From JBILXY01 sp044378055 (lineage in GTDB: Bacteria > Patescibacteriota > JACMRA01), in contig JBILXY010000027.1 of the NCBI GenBank assembly GCA_044378055.1, positions 1-9,555 on the forward strand: DNA of 9,555 bases. The letters run 5' to 3'. The notes under the pieces are model-generated. The model was not told the origin of the DNA. It worked only from the letters and a program-made list of their open reading frames with translations, and searched no databases. Each line of letters begins with the position of its first letter. Positions within the stretch are counted from its first letter, which is position 1. The position numbers and the translations under genes are program-made. This document shows, in pieces, positions 1-5,578 of the stretch.

Positions 1-43
1 AATTTTTATATGGTTTTGTGTATTTTTTAGGTTCTGAACTCAT
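1..43 (-). CDS. Start of a leftward gene, product unknown (partial)
   Basis: On the minus strand an ATG at 43-41 opens a frame that runs off the left edge of the window, giving the N-terminus MSSEPKKYTKPYKN. Only 14 codons are visible, so no family can be assigned. The hydrophilic, lysine-rich start and a well-formed minus-strand promoter 33 nt upstream (76-104) are the reasons to believe it. It would be transcribed divergently from rep, as regulators or accessory genes of small mobile elements often are; that role is inference only. A competing plus-strand frame (3-92, 29 codons ending in TAG) covers the same bases but has no visible start and no recognisable content. Confidence 0.4.
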   Translation of the reverse strand, partial: MSSEPKKYTKPYKN

Positions 44-75
44 AGTATCTCAGTTTAATATTAATAAACCTTGTA

Positions 76-104
76 ATTATGAGCTAAGGTAGTATTTTTG
101 TCAC
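76..104 (-). promoter_or_regulatory. Sigma-70-type promoter for the leftward gene at the left edge
   Basis: Read on the minus strand, GTGACA (104-99) and CATAAT (81-76) are separated by exactly 17 bp, each box matching the consensus at five of six positions. The predicted start lies about 25 to 30 nt before the minus-strand ATG at 43. The promoter overlaps the presumed upstream region of rep, so the two divergent genes share regulatory space. Confidence 0.5.
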
Positions 105-121
105 CCTGTTTGTTTCTTTAA

Positions 122-1141
122 GTCCCAATTATTGGTGGCTATGAATATAGGAAATATTTATCTAAGGCATATCTAAAAGGCTATTGCCCTCAGATAAGTA
201 TTCATGGAAGGCCAAACAAAAAACTTGGCTATCAGTTTGTTTTAAAGATACAAGTTTCAGTTCCTAAGCTTCTATATGGCAATAATGTAGAACAAGTTAA
301 AGTTGAAGATGAAGACAAGTTCTATTCTATAGTTAAAAGTAAATGTATAGAGTTGGGTGTGGAAATACTAACCAACCTTAAAAATTGCAAAGTAATTGGC
401 TTTGACCCAGCAATAAATATTCATTTAACAGGAGGTTCTACCGCAGAACAGGCTATTAGGTATCTTTATAAAGGCTATACCTCTAAAAATGTAAGTTTTG
501 ATAAGCGAGATTTTAGAGATAAAGGTCATGCAATTTACTTACATACTGGTAAGTGGAATTTAGTTGCATATGATAAAAAAGAAGATTATATCAAGCCTAA
601 ATACAAAAGAATAGATAAGCTAGGTGGTAAAAACAAAGAACTGTACTTAAGCTTAAAAAATAAAGAGATTCTAAGATTAGAGTTACATGGCAGGGATCAA
701 AAAAAGCTGTTAAAATTGTTCCAAAGGTTTTATCCTGAAACTGATGAAGTTAGTTGTGGAATGCTGTTTAACGAAGAGATATGGAAAACTGTTTTACGAG
801 AATGTTTCCTATTTAGTTTTTTAGAAGGCAATAGACTGGCTTTTAGTTTTGAAGATAACCATATAACTTGGTATGAAAGAATTAAACGCAGGTATATAAA
901 AGCTACTGACACTCAGATTAGGGCTAAGCTTGCTTTAGTATTATTAGCCAAAGATGATGAAGGTTTAAAAGTTTATAGGAGGCTATATGAGAAGGGGCAT
1001 TCGCAAAGAGAGTGGTATAGATTATTGAATGAAATTAAGGAGCTTCAAAGTTTGGTCCTTCCAGATGACTATTATAGCTTTATATATGATATAGACAAAG
1101 CTTTATGGTATCAAGATTGTGTAAATTTAATTGACATATGA
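122..1141 (+). CDS. Rolling-circle replication initiator, phage CRI / gene II type (5' end unresolved)
   Basis: The frame is open from 122 to the TGA at 1139-1141 (339 codons before the stop). Counting from 122, residues 47-55 read VPKLLYGNN, the hallmark core of phage/plasmid Rep proteins of the CRI family. About 90 residues later comes a GHAIYLH...NLVAYDKKEDY block (135-156), and LRLELHGR at 184-191 fits the conserved charged strand of the same family. The protein would nick the origin and prime rolling-circle replication of the element. Between the in-frame stop at 119-121 and the core there is no ATG, GTG or TTG; the first is TTG at 353, which would remove the VPKLLYGNN core. The start is therefore unusual (for example ATT), or the 5' end is mutated. 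In the same frame, just before the stop, an AAGG (86-89) and a TTG (98) would fit a start if the TAA at 119-121 were a sense codon. The gene may be a decaying copy. Confidence 0.7.
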   Translation, partial: VPIIGGYEYRKYLSKAYLKGYCPQISIHGRPNKKLGYQFVLKIQVSVPKLLYGNNVEQVKVEDEDKFYSIVKSKCIELGVEILTNLKNCKVIGFDPAINIHLTGGSTAEQAIRYLYKGYTSKNVSFDKRDFRDKGHAIYLHTGKWNLVAYDKKEDYIKPKYKRIDKLGGKNKELYLSLKNKEILRLELHGRDQKKLLKLFQRFYPETDEVSCGMLFNEEIWKTVLRECFLFSFLEGNRLAFSFEDNHITWYERIKRRYIKATDTQIRAKLALVLLAKDDEGLKVYRRLYEKGHSQREWYRLLNEIKELQSLVLPDDYYSFIYDIDKALWYQDCVNLIDI

Positions 1142-1150
1142 TAACAAAAG

Positions 1151-1186
1151 ATAACTATATTAACTATTATGTCACTAGATAGTTAT
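1151..1186. promoter_or_regulatory. Inverted repeat at the start of the excisionase-like gene (possible operator)
   Basis: ATAACTAT at 1151-1158 is repeated in inverted orientation as ATAGTTAT at 1179-1186, with a third related ACTAT in between (1164-1167 region). The repeat straddles the ATG at 1169. It could bind the encoded HTH protein, either for autoregulation or as an excision site. In sequence this A+T-rich, 8-bp arms could also arise by chance. Confidence 0.25.
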
Positions 1187-1339
1187 ATTACTATAAAAGA
1201 AATCTGCCAAAGTCTGAAGGTAAAAAAACTTACAGTTTATAGGTGGATTAAATCTGGAAAGTTGCAAGCAATGAAAGTGGGTAAAAGTTATAGAGTTACT
1301 CAACAGCAATTTGATAACTTTATTAATTTAAAGAAATAA
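1169..1339 (+). CDS. Excisionase-family helix-turn-helix DNA-binding protein (56 aa)
   Basis: ATG at 1169 to TAA at 1337-1339 encodes 56 residues beginning MSLDSYITIKEIC. The pattern YITIKEICQSLKVKKLTVYRW, then IKSGKLQAMKVGKSYRV, then a final helix ending in FINLKK, is the winged-HTH layout of the excisionase/MerR-like HTH_17 family: helix 2 near residues 9-16, recognition helix near 20-28, and a short wing with GKLQAMKVGKSYRV at 30-43. It lies 27 nt after rep and 50 nt before the serine recombinase on the same strand. Such proteins act as recombination directionality factors or transcription regulators. By position, the best guess is control of excision by the neighbouring recombinase. No clear ribosome binding site precedes it, and generic transcription control remains possible. 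Confidence 0.85.
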   Translation: MSLDSYITIKEICQSLKVKKLTVYRWIKSGKLQAMKVGKSYRVTQQQFDNFINLKK

Positions 1340-1389
1340 AACAAACAAAAATATAAATAAAATTAAAGTTGTAAATCTAATATAATTAT

Positions 1390-2892
1390 ATGTCACGCAA
1401 ACAAGATGTAATCACCCCTAAAGCAGTAAAAGCCTATGTGCTAGCTAGAGTATCTAGCAAAGATCAAGAAGAAAATAATTCTATTCCAGCCCAAGAAAGA
1501 GCCTTAAGAGAATATTGTCACCATAAAGGTTTAGAAATTATTGAGGTAGTTAGGTTGGTTGAATCTTCTACAAAAGACCGTATTGTTTTTAACCAAATTG
1601 TAGATCAAATACGAATGTCTAAGGAGCCAGTATGCTTGGTGGTAGAAACTGTAGACAGACTTCAACGAAGTTTTAAGGAATCAATAATTTTAGAAGAACT
1701 TAGAAAGCAAGGCAAGTTAGTACTACACTTTAGGCGAGAAAGCTTAATTTTAGATAAGGAATGTAATAGTAGTGATTTACTACGCTGGGATGTAGCAGTA
1801 ATGTTTGCCAGATCTTATGTTCTGCAACTTTCAGATAATGTTAAGAGAGGTAATAAAGAAAAGTTTGAAAAAGGTGAGCTTGCTGGTAAAGCACCTTTTG
1901 GCTATTCTAATGGCCTTAACGCTAAGGATAGACCTTGGGTTTATGTAGATGAAAATAAAAGAGAGTTTATTACTTGGTTGTTTGAAGCCTATGCCTCAGA
2001 CAATTGGTCCTTTACTATGCTTGCTGAACAGGCAGTTAAAAGAGGCTACATGGAAACTACAAGGCAAGACAGGTACAGAACCTCCAGTATTGCACAAATA
2101 ATGAACAACCCATTTTACTGTGGAATTTTAAGAAGGAATGGAAGAGAAACGAATCACCCTTATGAGTGTATAATTTCTCAAGACCTTTTTTACAAAGTGC
2201 AAGACTTAATTGAATTGCGTTCCAGGAAAAGACAAAAAAATAATTCCATTCCATTTATCTTCAACCACGTTTTTAGATGTGCTAAGTGCGATGGTGCAAT
2301 AGTAGGGTGTAATCCCAAAAAAGAGTTTAATTATTACAGATGTAGTAATGCTAAGTGTCCAAATTTTAAATTCAACAAGTCTGAAAAAGAGTTGCTTTCA
2401 CAAACCTCTCTAATGTTATCTCAGGGGCATTTGCCACAGGAAATAATAGATCAAGTAGTGGAAACATTAAAATGCTCTGTAGAAGCTAAGAATAAGCTAC
2501 AAACTGAAACCATAAACCAACTATCTAAAGAGAAGAAAGTTATTCTAAATAGGTTGGACCAAATGTATTTAGATAAGCTTGATGGTTGTATTACTAAGCA
2601 ACAGTATGACAATATACAAGAGAAACAGAACAGAAAACTTAAAGATATAGACGTAGAATTATCTAAACTTACAAGTTCACAGGAAAACTTTTATTTAACG
2701 GCAGAATCAGTGTTAAACCTAGTTTCTAAAGCAAAAGAACTCTTTGAATTAGCTACAACTAGTGAAAAACAAAATATATTAAAATTGATATCATATAACT
2801 CTAAGGCAGATGCCCAAGAATACTCATTAAATCTAAAAGAACCGTTTGTTACTCTGTTCAATTTCCAGGAACGTCCACTTTGGCAGGGGTAG
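1390..2892 (+). CDS. Large serine recombinase (site-specific integrase)
   Basis: 500 residues, a normal length for the family. The resolvase catalytic domain occupies about 14-150: AYVLARVSSKDQ places the nucleophile at Ser22 (after Arg20), and VDRLQRS at 88-94 carries the conserved active-site arginines. The recombinase domain follows (about 165-290), with the diagnostic GKAPFGY at 166-172. A zinc ribbon has Cys297, Cys300, Cys318 and Cys323. A Lys/Gln/Glu-rich coiled coil spans about 364-425 and is typical of the segment that controls synapsis and directionality. The protein cuts and rejoins attP and attB through a Ser22-DNA linkage. The last residues (PLWQG) and the stop are encoded by the antisense of the tRNA-Trp 3' end. 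The ATG at 1390 sits directly behind AT-rich DNA without a Shine-Dalgarno site; the upstream excisionase-like gene is the likely directionality partner. Confidence 0.93.
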   Translation: MSRKQDVITPKAVKAYVLARVSSKDQEENNSIPAQERALREYCHHKGLEIIEVVRLVESSTKDRIVFNQIVDQIRMSKEPVCLVVETVDRLQRSFKESIILEELRKQGKLVLHFRRESLILDKECNSSDLLRWDVAVMFARSYVLQLSDNVKRGNKEKFEKGELAGKAPFGYSNGLNAKDRPWVYVDENKREFITWLFEAYASDNWSFTMLAEQAVKRGYMETTRQDRYRTSSIAQIMNNPFYCGILRRNGRETNHPYECIISQDLFYKVQDLIELRSRKRQKNNSIPFIFNHVFRCAKCDGAIVGCNPKKEFNYYRCSNAKCPNFKFNKSEKELLSQTSLMLSQGHLPQEIIDQVVETLKCSVEAKNKLQTETINQLSKEKKVILNRLDQMYLDKLDGCITKQQYDNIQEKQNRKLKDIDVELSKLTSSQENFYLTAESVLNLVSKAKELFELATTSEKQNILKLISYNSKADAQEYSLNLKEPFVTLFNFQERPLWQG

Positions 2893-2900
2893 TAGGAATC
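2881..2900. other. Probable element-chromosome junction (att site) in the tRNA-Trp 3' end
   Basis: The recombinase reading frame crosses from element DNA into the tRNA acceptor stem and stops there (2890-2892). This is the layout expected if the attachment core is the tRNA 3' end, restored intact by the incoming element. The exact crossover cannot be placed without the partner att site, which is not in the window. Confidence 0.5.
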
Positions 2901-2954
2901 GAACCCACGACGAAGGTTTTGGAGACCTTAGTTATACCATTTAACTATACCCCT
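2881..2954 (-). tRNA. trnW: tRNA-Trp (anticodon CCA)
   Basis: On the minus strand a full cloverleaf folds. The 7-bp acceptor stem is AGGGGTA (2954-2948) with TACCCCT (2891-2885), the D stem GTTA/TAAC, and the anticodon stem AAGGT/ACCTT with loop CTCCAAA, giving anticodon CCA. The T stem GTGGG/CCTAC carries loop TTCGATT. Discriminator G is at 2884 and an encoded CCA at 2883-2881. It decodes UGG. The 3' 12 bases overlap the end of the serine recombinase gene on the other strand, which marks the integration site. No terminator hairpin follows it: downstream sequence is now the recombinase gene. Confidence 0.95.
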
Positions 2955-2963
2955 AACTTTTTC

Positions 2964-2992
2964 AGCATGTTTTCATGTTTTTGCTTTGTCAA
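2964..2992 (-). promoter_or_regulatory. Candidate promoter of tRNA-Trp
   Basis: On the minus strand a perfect TTGACA (2992-2987) is followed after 17 bp by CATGCT (2969-2964), a weak -10 box with three of six matches. The predicted start lies a few bases before the tRNA 5' end at 2954. The spacing is right, the -10 is poor. Confidence 0.35.
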
Positions 2993-3013
2993 GAATCAGG
3001 CTTAACTAATAAA

Positions 3014-3484
3014 CTAAACTTGTTCGGCGGTGCAGGCTTCTGGGTTATTTGCTAGTACATTTATACTTACAATTTCATCGTCTAGAGCGGCTGTAATTAT
3101 TTTATCTATGCTGTGAAAAAGTAAATCTAGCCTTAGGAAGAAATCGTTTTGGTTATAGGTTTCGGGGAAAATTTCAAAACCCAATTCCAGTATCCAGTTA
3201 TTATCGCGGTTTAACTTTTCTTTAGGATTTATAAATAATTTTACGCCGTTGCAGGTATCTAAAACCTGAAGATAAAAGGGTAGGTAGCCAGTTTCCACAC
3301 TTCCAATCAGTTTTTCGGTGGAAATTAAAATTACTTTTTCTGTAACTTTACCAGTAAGTCTGAATTGATAATTTGAATCTGAAACGCAGGGAATAAGTAT
3401 ATTATTTCCATTCACCACAAAGCTGTTTGGGTTTAAACCATAATCAGAAAAATCGGTAATTAAATTTTGAATTGTATAGGGCAT
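3014..3484 (-). CDS. Hypothetical protein, downstream of murG
   Basis: 156 residues from ATG at 3484 to TAG at 3016-3014. I do not recognise a family. The sequence has no signal peptide or membrane span. It alternates short hydrophobic stretches (FVVNGNNILIP at 22-32, KVILIST at 50-56, LPFYLQVL near 68-75) with polar loops, which suggests a soluble alpha/beta protein. Cysteines are at 33, 77 and 152 with no metal-binding spacing. It starts 10 nt after the murG stop on the same strand, so the two are almost certainly cotranscribed. A role linked to cell-wall synthesis is possible only by context. No Shine-Dalgarno site is present in the gap. The tRNA-Trp gene follows about 60 nt further on the same strand. 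Confidence 0.75.
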   Translation of the reverse strand: MPYTIQNLITDFSDYGLNPNSFVVNGNNILIPCVSDSNYQFRLTGKVTEKVILISTEKLIGSVETGYLPFYLQVLDTCNGVKLFINPKEKLNRDNNWILELGFEIFPETYNQNDFFLRLDLLFHSIDKIITAALDDEIVSINVLANNPEACTAEQV

Positions 3485-3494
3485 ATTTTAAATA

Positions 3495-4607
3495 TTAATT
3501 TAATAACTCTTGGACTTTATTAAAGTACTCTTCTAATTTGTTTTTAATTTCTTGTTGGTTATTTACTTTGGCTTTTTTGAATTTTTTTGGGAAGCTTTTC
3601 AGTATGGTTGGCAGCCAGGTGTTCATGTTTTTCTGTTCTAAAATAATGAACTTATCTTTAACCTGTTTTGCATTAATTTCCTGATGAGAATTAGGAAGTG
3701 GAACTAGGAAAGCATTTTTTCCTAAATATTCAAGCTCGGTTATTGAACCCATTCCAGCTCTGCATAAAACCAAGTTCACATTGGAAAGCAGCTTTGGCAT
3801 ATCTTCTAAAACAGTTTCTAATCTTAAATAATCTGGGCTTTCAACTTCGTCTAAAATTACGGTTTGCAGGGCTCCGGTAAGGTGAACAATTCTGAAATTG
3901 TCTAGTAAATCTATAATATTATCTATTGCCCAATTGTTAATGGCCAGCGAGCCTGATCCCCCGCCGAAAATTAGAAAAATTGGTTTAGAAACTTGGCTGA
4001 AAAATAATTCTAAATCTGGGTTTTGCCAATCAGCTTCCAAGGCTTCGTCGAACTTTTCAAAATTAAGTGGATTCGGAATAATTTCAACATTTTTAAACTT
4101 GGGGAAATTGGTTTTGGTGTACTTAAAAACTGCAGTATTTAAATCTCCAAATTTTACTGTTAAACTGTTGGCAAGCCCGGGTAATGGGTCTTGTTGATGG
4201 ATAATAACTTTGGTTTTAGTAAGCCTTAAAAAGTTAGTAAACTGAGTTGCAATAACAACCGGAACAGCAAGGAAACTTCCAGCATTTAAAACTAATTTAG
4301 GATTGTATTTTAAAAGTAAATTTACTGATTTTAATACAGCAAAAATTAATTTTATGGAATTAGAAACAACCTCTGCAATTCCATTTATTAACTGGGAAAA
4401 ACCTTTATTCTTAAAACTTAAAAAACTGAATTTTGTTTCTGGTAAATATTCCAATTGGTAATCATTTTGCCTTGAAACTTCTTCTTCAAAACCACCTTTA
4501 ATTCCCAAAATTATTGGCTGAACTTCATTTAAATTTTCAGCAATAGCAAGTAAAGGTAAAAGTGGCCCCCCAGTTCTTCCAGCAAGTAAAAAAATATTTT
4601 GCTTCAT
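3495..4607 (-). CDS. murG: UDP-GlcNAc : undecaprenyl-PP-MurNAc-pentapeptide GlcNAc transferase (MurG), divergent
   Basis: 370 residues, normal for MurG, a GT-B glycosyltransferase on the inner face of the membrane that converts lipid I to lipid II. Landmarks in order: an N-terminal glycine loop GRTGGPLLP (10-18) where the usual form is GTGGHxxP; NAGSFLAVP (108-116) in place of the GGY-V-xP acceptor loop; HQQDPLPGLAN (137-147) matching HEQNAxxGxxN; a second glycine loop GGGSGS (215-220) matching GGSxGA; and the UDP-GlcNAc site CRAGMGSITELEYLGKNAF (282-300) followed by LVPLPNSHQ. The conserved loop-1 histidine is replaced by proline and HEQ by HQQ, so this is a divergent member, though the fold is clear. 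ATG at 4607 is the only sensible start. The downstream hypothetical gene shares its transcript. A MurG-like transferase with another acceptor cannot be excluded. Confidence 0.88.
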   Translation of the reverse strand: MKQNIFLLAGRTGGPLLPLLAIAENLNEVQPIILGIKGGFEEEVSRQNDYQLEYLPETKFSFLSFKNKGFSQLINGIAEVVSNSIKLIFAVLKSVNLLLKYNPKLVLNAGSFLAVPVVIATQFTNFLRLTKTKVIIHQQDPLPGLANSLTVKFGDLNTAVFKYTKTNFPKFKNVEIIPNPLNFEKFDEALEADWQNPDLELFFSQVSKPIFLIFGGGSGSLAINNWAIDNIIDLLDNFRIVHLTGALQTVILDEVESPDYLRLETVLEDMPKLLSNVNLVLCRAGMGSITELEYLGKNAFLVPLPNSHQEINAKQVKDKFIILEQKNMNTWLPTILKSFPKKFKKAKVNNQQEIKNKLEEYFNKVQELLN

Positions 4608-4624
4608 GCTTATAACATCAATTT

Positions 4625-4639
4625 ACAATAAAATATTGT
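4625..4639. promoter_or_regulatory. 15-bp palindrome between divergent genes (possible operator)
   Basis: ACAATA and TATTGT form perfect 6-bp arms around a central AAA, in the short space between the murG start (4607) and the rightward small gene. The position suits a repressor site or shared operator. The arms are short and A+T-rich, so chance is a real alternative. Confidence 0.25.
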
Positions 4640-4703
4640 CTAGGGTTGCATTATTTTAAAAATTGTGAGCATTATTTTTATTACGCAGTTGAGATTAAAT
4701 TTA

Positions 4704-5015
4704 ATGAAACCATCATTTATTAGTATATATACTCAAGATTATGTTTATTTTTATCTCCCATTCAAAAACTTAAATCAAACCAAGGATTTACTTGGCACAA
4801 TGGGTAATAATACTCAATATGATCGTCTTGATACAATAAAAGTAGATAATGACACTCTTAAAGATATATCAACCTCAATCGCCAACCCTGATGGTGAGAA
4901 GTTGGTAGTGATTAAGGTGGATAATAATTTCTTCATATATTCTTTAGTTCATAGGCTTTTGAGTGTAGATTTCAATGAGTTACTTGTTATTAACGGCCAG
5001 ATTTCAGGCTTATAA
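4704..5015 (+). CDS. Small protein of unknown function (103 aa)
   Basis: From ATG at 4704 to TAA at 5013-5015, 103 residues beginning MKPSFISIYTQDYVYFYLPF. A GTG at 4665 would add 13 residues in frame; I prefer the ATG because the added stretch has no ribosome site and reads like leader DNA. No family is recognised. The sequence is rich in Asn, Asp and hydrophobic beta-type stretches (KLVVIKVDNNFFIYSLV, about 79-95), without signal peptide or membrane span. It is followed at once by its own terminator, so it is a single-gene unit. The next small gene has a similar size and the same YDRL tetrapeptide in a comparable position, a weak hint of distant kinship. Confidence 0.6.
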   Translation: MKPSFISIYTQDYVYFYLPFKNLNQTKDLLGTMGNNTQYDRLDTIKVDNDTLKDISTSIANPDGEKLVVIKVDNNFFIYSLVHRLLSVDFNELLVINGQISGL

Positions 5016-5019
5016 AATT

Positions 5020-5041
5020 GCCCCAATTATGGGGCTTTCTT
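5020..5041 (+). terminator. Rho-independent terminator after the 103-aa gene
   Basis: GCCCC (5020-5024), a 6-nt loop AATTAT and GGGGC (5031-5035) form a perfect 5-bp GC stem followed by TTTCTTC. It begins 4 nt after the stop codon. Confidence 0.8.
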
Positions 5042-5093
5042 CAAAACAAGATTAAACTGGCATTTTATATTTAATTTTTAATTTTTTTGAAAC

Positions 5094-5121
5094 TTGATAT
5101 TTTTATTAAATTAGTTATTAA
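5094..5121 (+). promoter_or_regulatory. Candidate promoter of the 112-aa gene
   Basis: TTGATA (5094-5099) and TATTAA (5116-5121) are spaced by 16 bp, each with four of six consensus matches. The predicted start is near 5128, about 20 nt before the ATG at 5150. The surrounding DNA is very A+T-rich, which lowers the value of the match. Confidence 0.3.
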
Positions 5122-5149
5122 TTTGAATTGTTAAATTTCATGATAAAAA

Positions 5150-5488
5150 ATGGAAAACACACCAGTTATAGTTAAATTATTTAATAAATATAATTGCAGT
5201 CTTGATTTATATTTTTCCTGCTACCATTGGTACTTAATTGAAAGTGAATACGATCGATTAATTTTGTATAACCAAGTTAAGCCAAAATACACTGAACTTG
5301 ATAAACCACTGATTTTTACTGATGATCTGTGCGAAATTCTTGAAACTAATAATTGGGCTGAATTAACAATTATATCGTTTAAAATGCAATCCCCAAATGA
5401 TAGGCTAGTCCTTGATGTTATCGATGTTTTTTTAGCAAAACTTTTAGTAGAAAACAAGTGTGATTGTAAATCTTATATTTTATCTTAA
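5150..5488 (+). CDS. Small protein of unknown function (112 aa)
   Basis: 112 residues from ATG at 5150 to TAA at 5486-5488. I do not recognise a family. It carries a YDRL at 34-37 and a second DRL at 84-86, a DDLCEILETNNWAELTIISF segment (about 58-77), and cysteines at 16, 24, 61, 103 and 105, with a C-terminal CDCKSYILS tail. There is no signal peptide or membrane span. Like the preceding small gene it stands alone between its own candidate promoter and its own terminator. The CxC tail could bind a metal, but nothing else supports that. The next gene starts 90 nt on under a separate promoter. Confidence 0.65.
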   Translation: MENTPVIVKLFNKYNCSLDLYFSCYHWYLIESEYDRLILYNQVKPKYTELDKPLIFTDDLCEILETNNWAELTIISFKMQSPNDRLVLDVIDVFLAKLLVENKCDCKSYILS

Positions 5489-5492
5489 CTTC

Positions 5493-5518
5493 AGCCCTAA
5501 AAATGGGGCTTTCTTTTT
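5493..5518 (+). terminator. Rho-independent terminator after the 112-aa gene
   Basis: AGCCC (5493-5497) pairs with GGGCT (5506-5510) across a short A+T loop, followed by TTCTTTTT. It starts 4 nt after the stop codon and shares the GCCC/GGGGCTTTCTT design of the terminator at 5020. Confidence 0.8.
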
Positions 5519-5545
5519 GCCCAAAACTGTATTGTACTGTATAAT
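5517..5545 (+). promoter_or_regulatory. Promoter of the dockerin-cohesin operon
   Basis: TTGCCC (5517-5522) and a perfect TATAAT (5540-5545) are separated by 17 bp. The -35 box overlaps the T-run of the preceding terminator. The predicted start near 5552 gives a leader of about 27 nt to the ATG at 5579. Confidence 0.5.
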
Positions 5546-5578
5546 ATAGCAAGTATATCTTTCGCTGCTTTTATTGCT

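Larger units (their letters stand above)
1..2892 (+). mobile_element. Integrative element (right part) with Rep, excisionase-like HTH and serine recombinase, inserted at tRNA-Trp
   Basis: A replication initiator, a small excisionase-like HTH protein and a large serine recombinase lie in a row on the plus strand and end exactly at the 3' end of a tRNA-Trp gene. Seen: the recombinase stop codon TAG (2890-2892) sits within the tRNA acceptor stem region, and the terminal codons cover the tRNA CCA and discriminator. Known: integrative plasmids, phages and ICEs commonly insert at tRNA 3' ends with the integrase next to the site, although serine integrases do so less often than tyrosine ones. Inferred: this is the right end of the element. 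I found no second copy of the tRNA 3' end within 1-2880, so the left boundary lies outside the window. Rolling-circle Rep suggests a filamentous-phage-like or plasmid-like origin; no capsid, Zot or conjugation gene is visible here. Confidence 0.65.

Noticed and set aside
3..92. Plus-strand frame of 29 codons at the left edge ending in TAG
   Set aside because: No start is visible, the content is not recognisable, and the opposite strand has an ATG with a good promoter over the same bases. It was left out as a gene.
1378..1386. TATAAT three bases before the recombinase ATG
   Set aside because: A -10 box there would start transcription inside the first codons, and no -35 box lies at the right distance. 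It is likely chance in A+T-rich DNA or part of a leaderless arrangement that cannot be shown.
1..2880. Second copy of the tRNA-Trp 3' end as the left att site
   Set aside because: I looked for the acceptor and T-arm sequence in this stretch and did not find it; the left boundary must be outside the window.
3898..4197. 99-codon plus-strand open frame inside murG
   Set aside because: It is antisense to a clear MurG and has no homology-like features; it is a shadow of the real gene.
4665..4703. GTG start adding 13 residues to the small 103-aa protein
   Set aside because: No ribosome site, and the extra residues do not resemble a signal peptide or domain; the ATG at 4704 is simpler.
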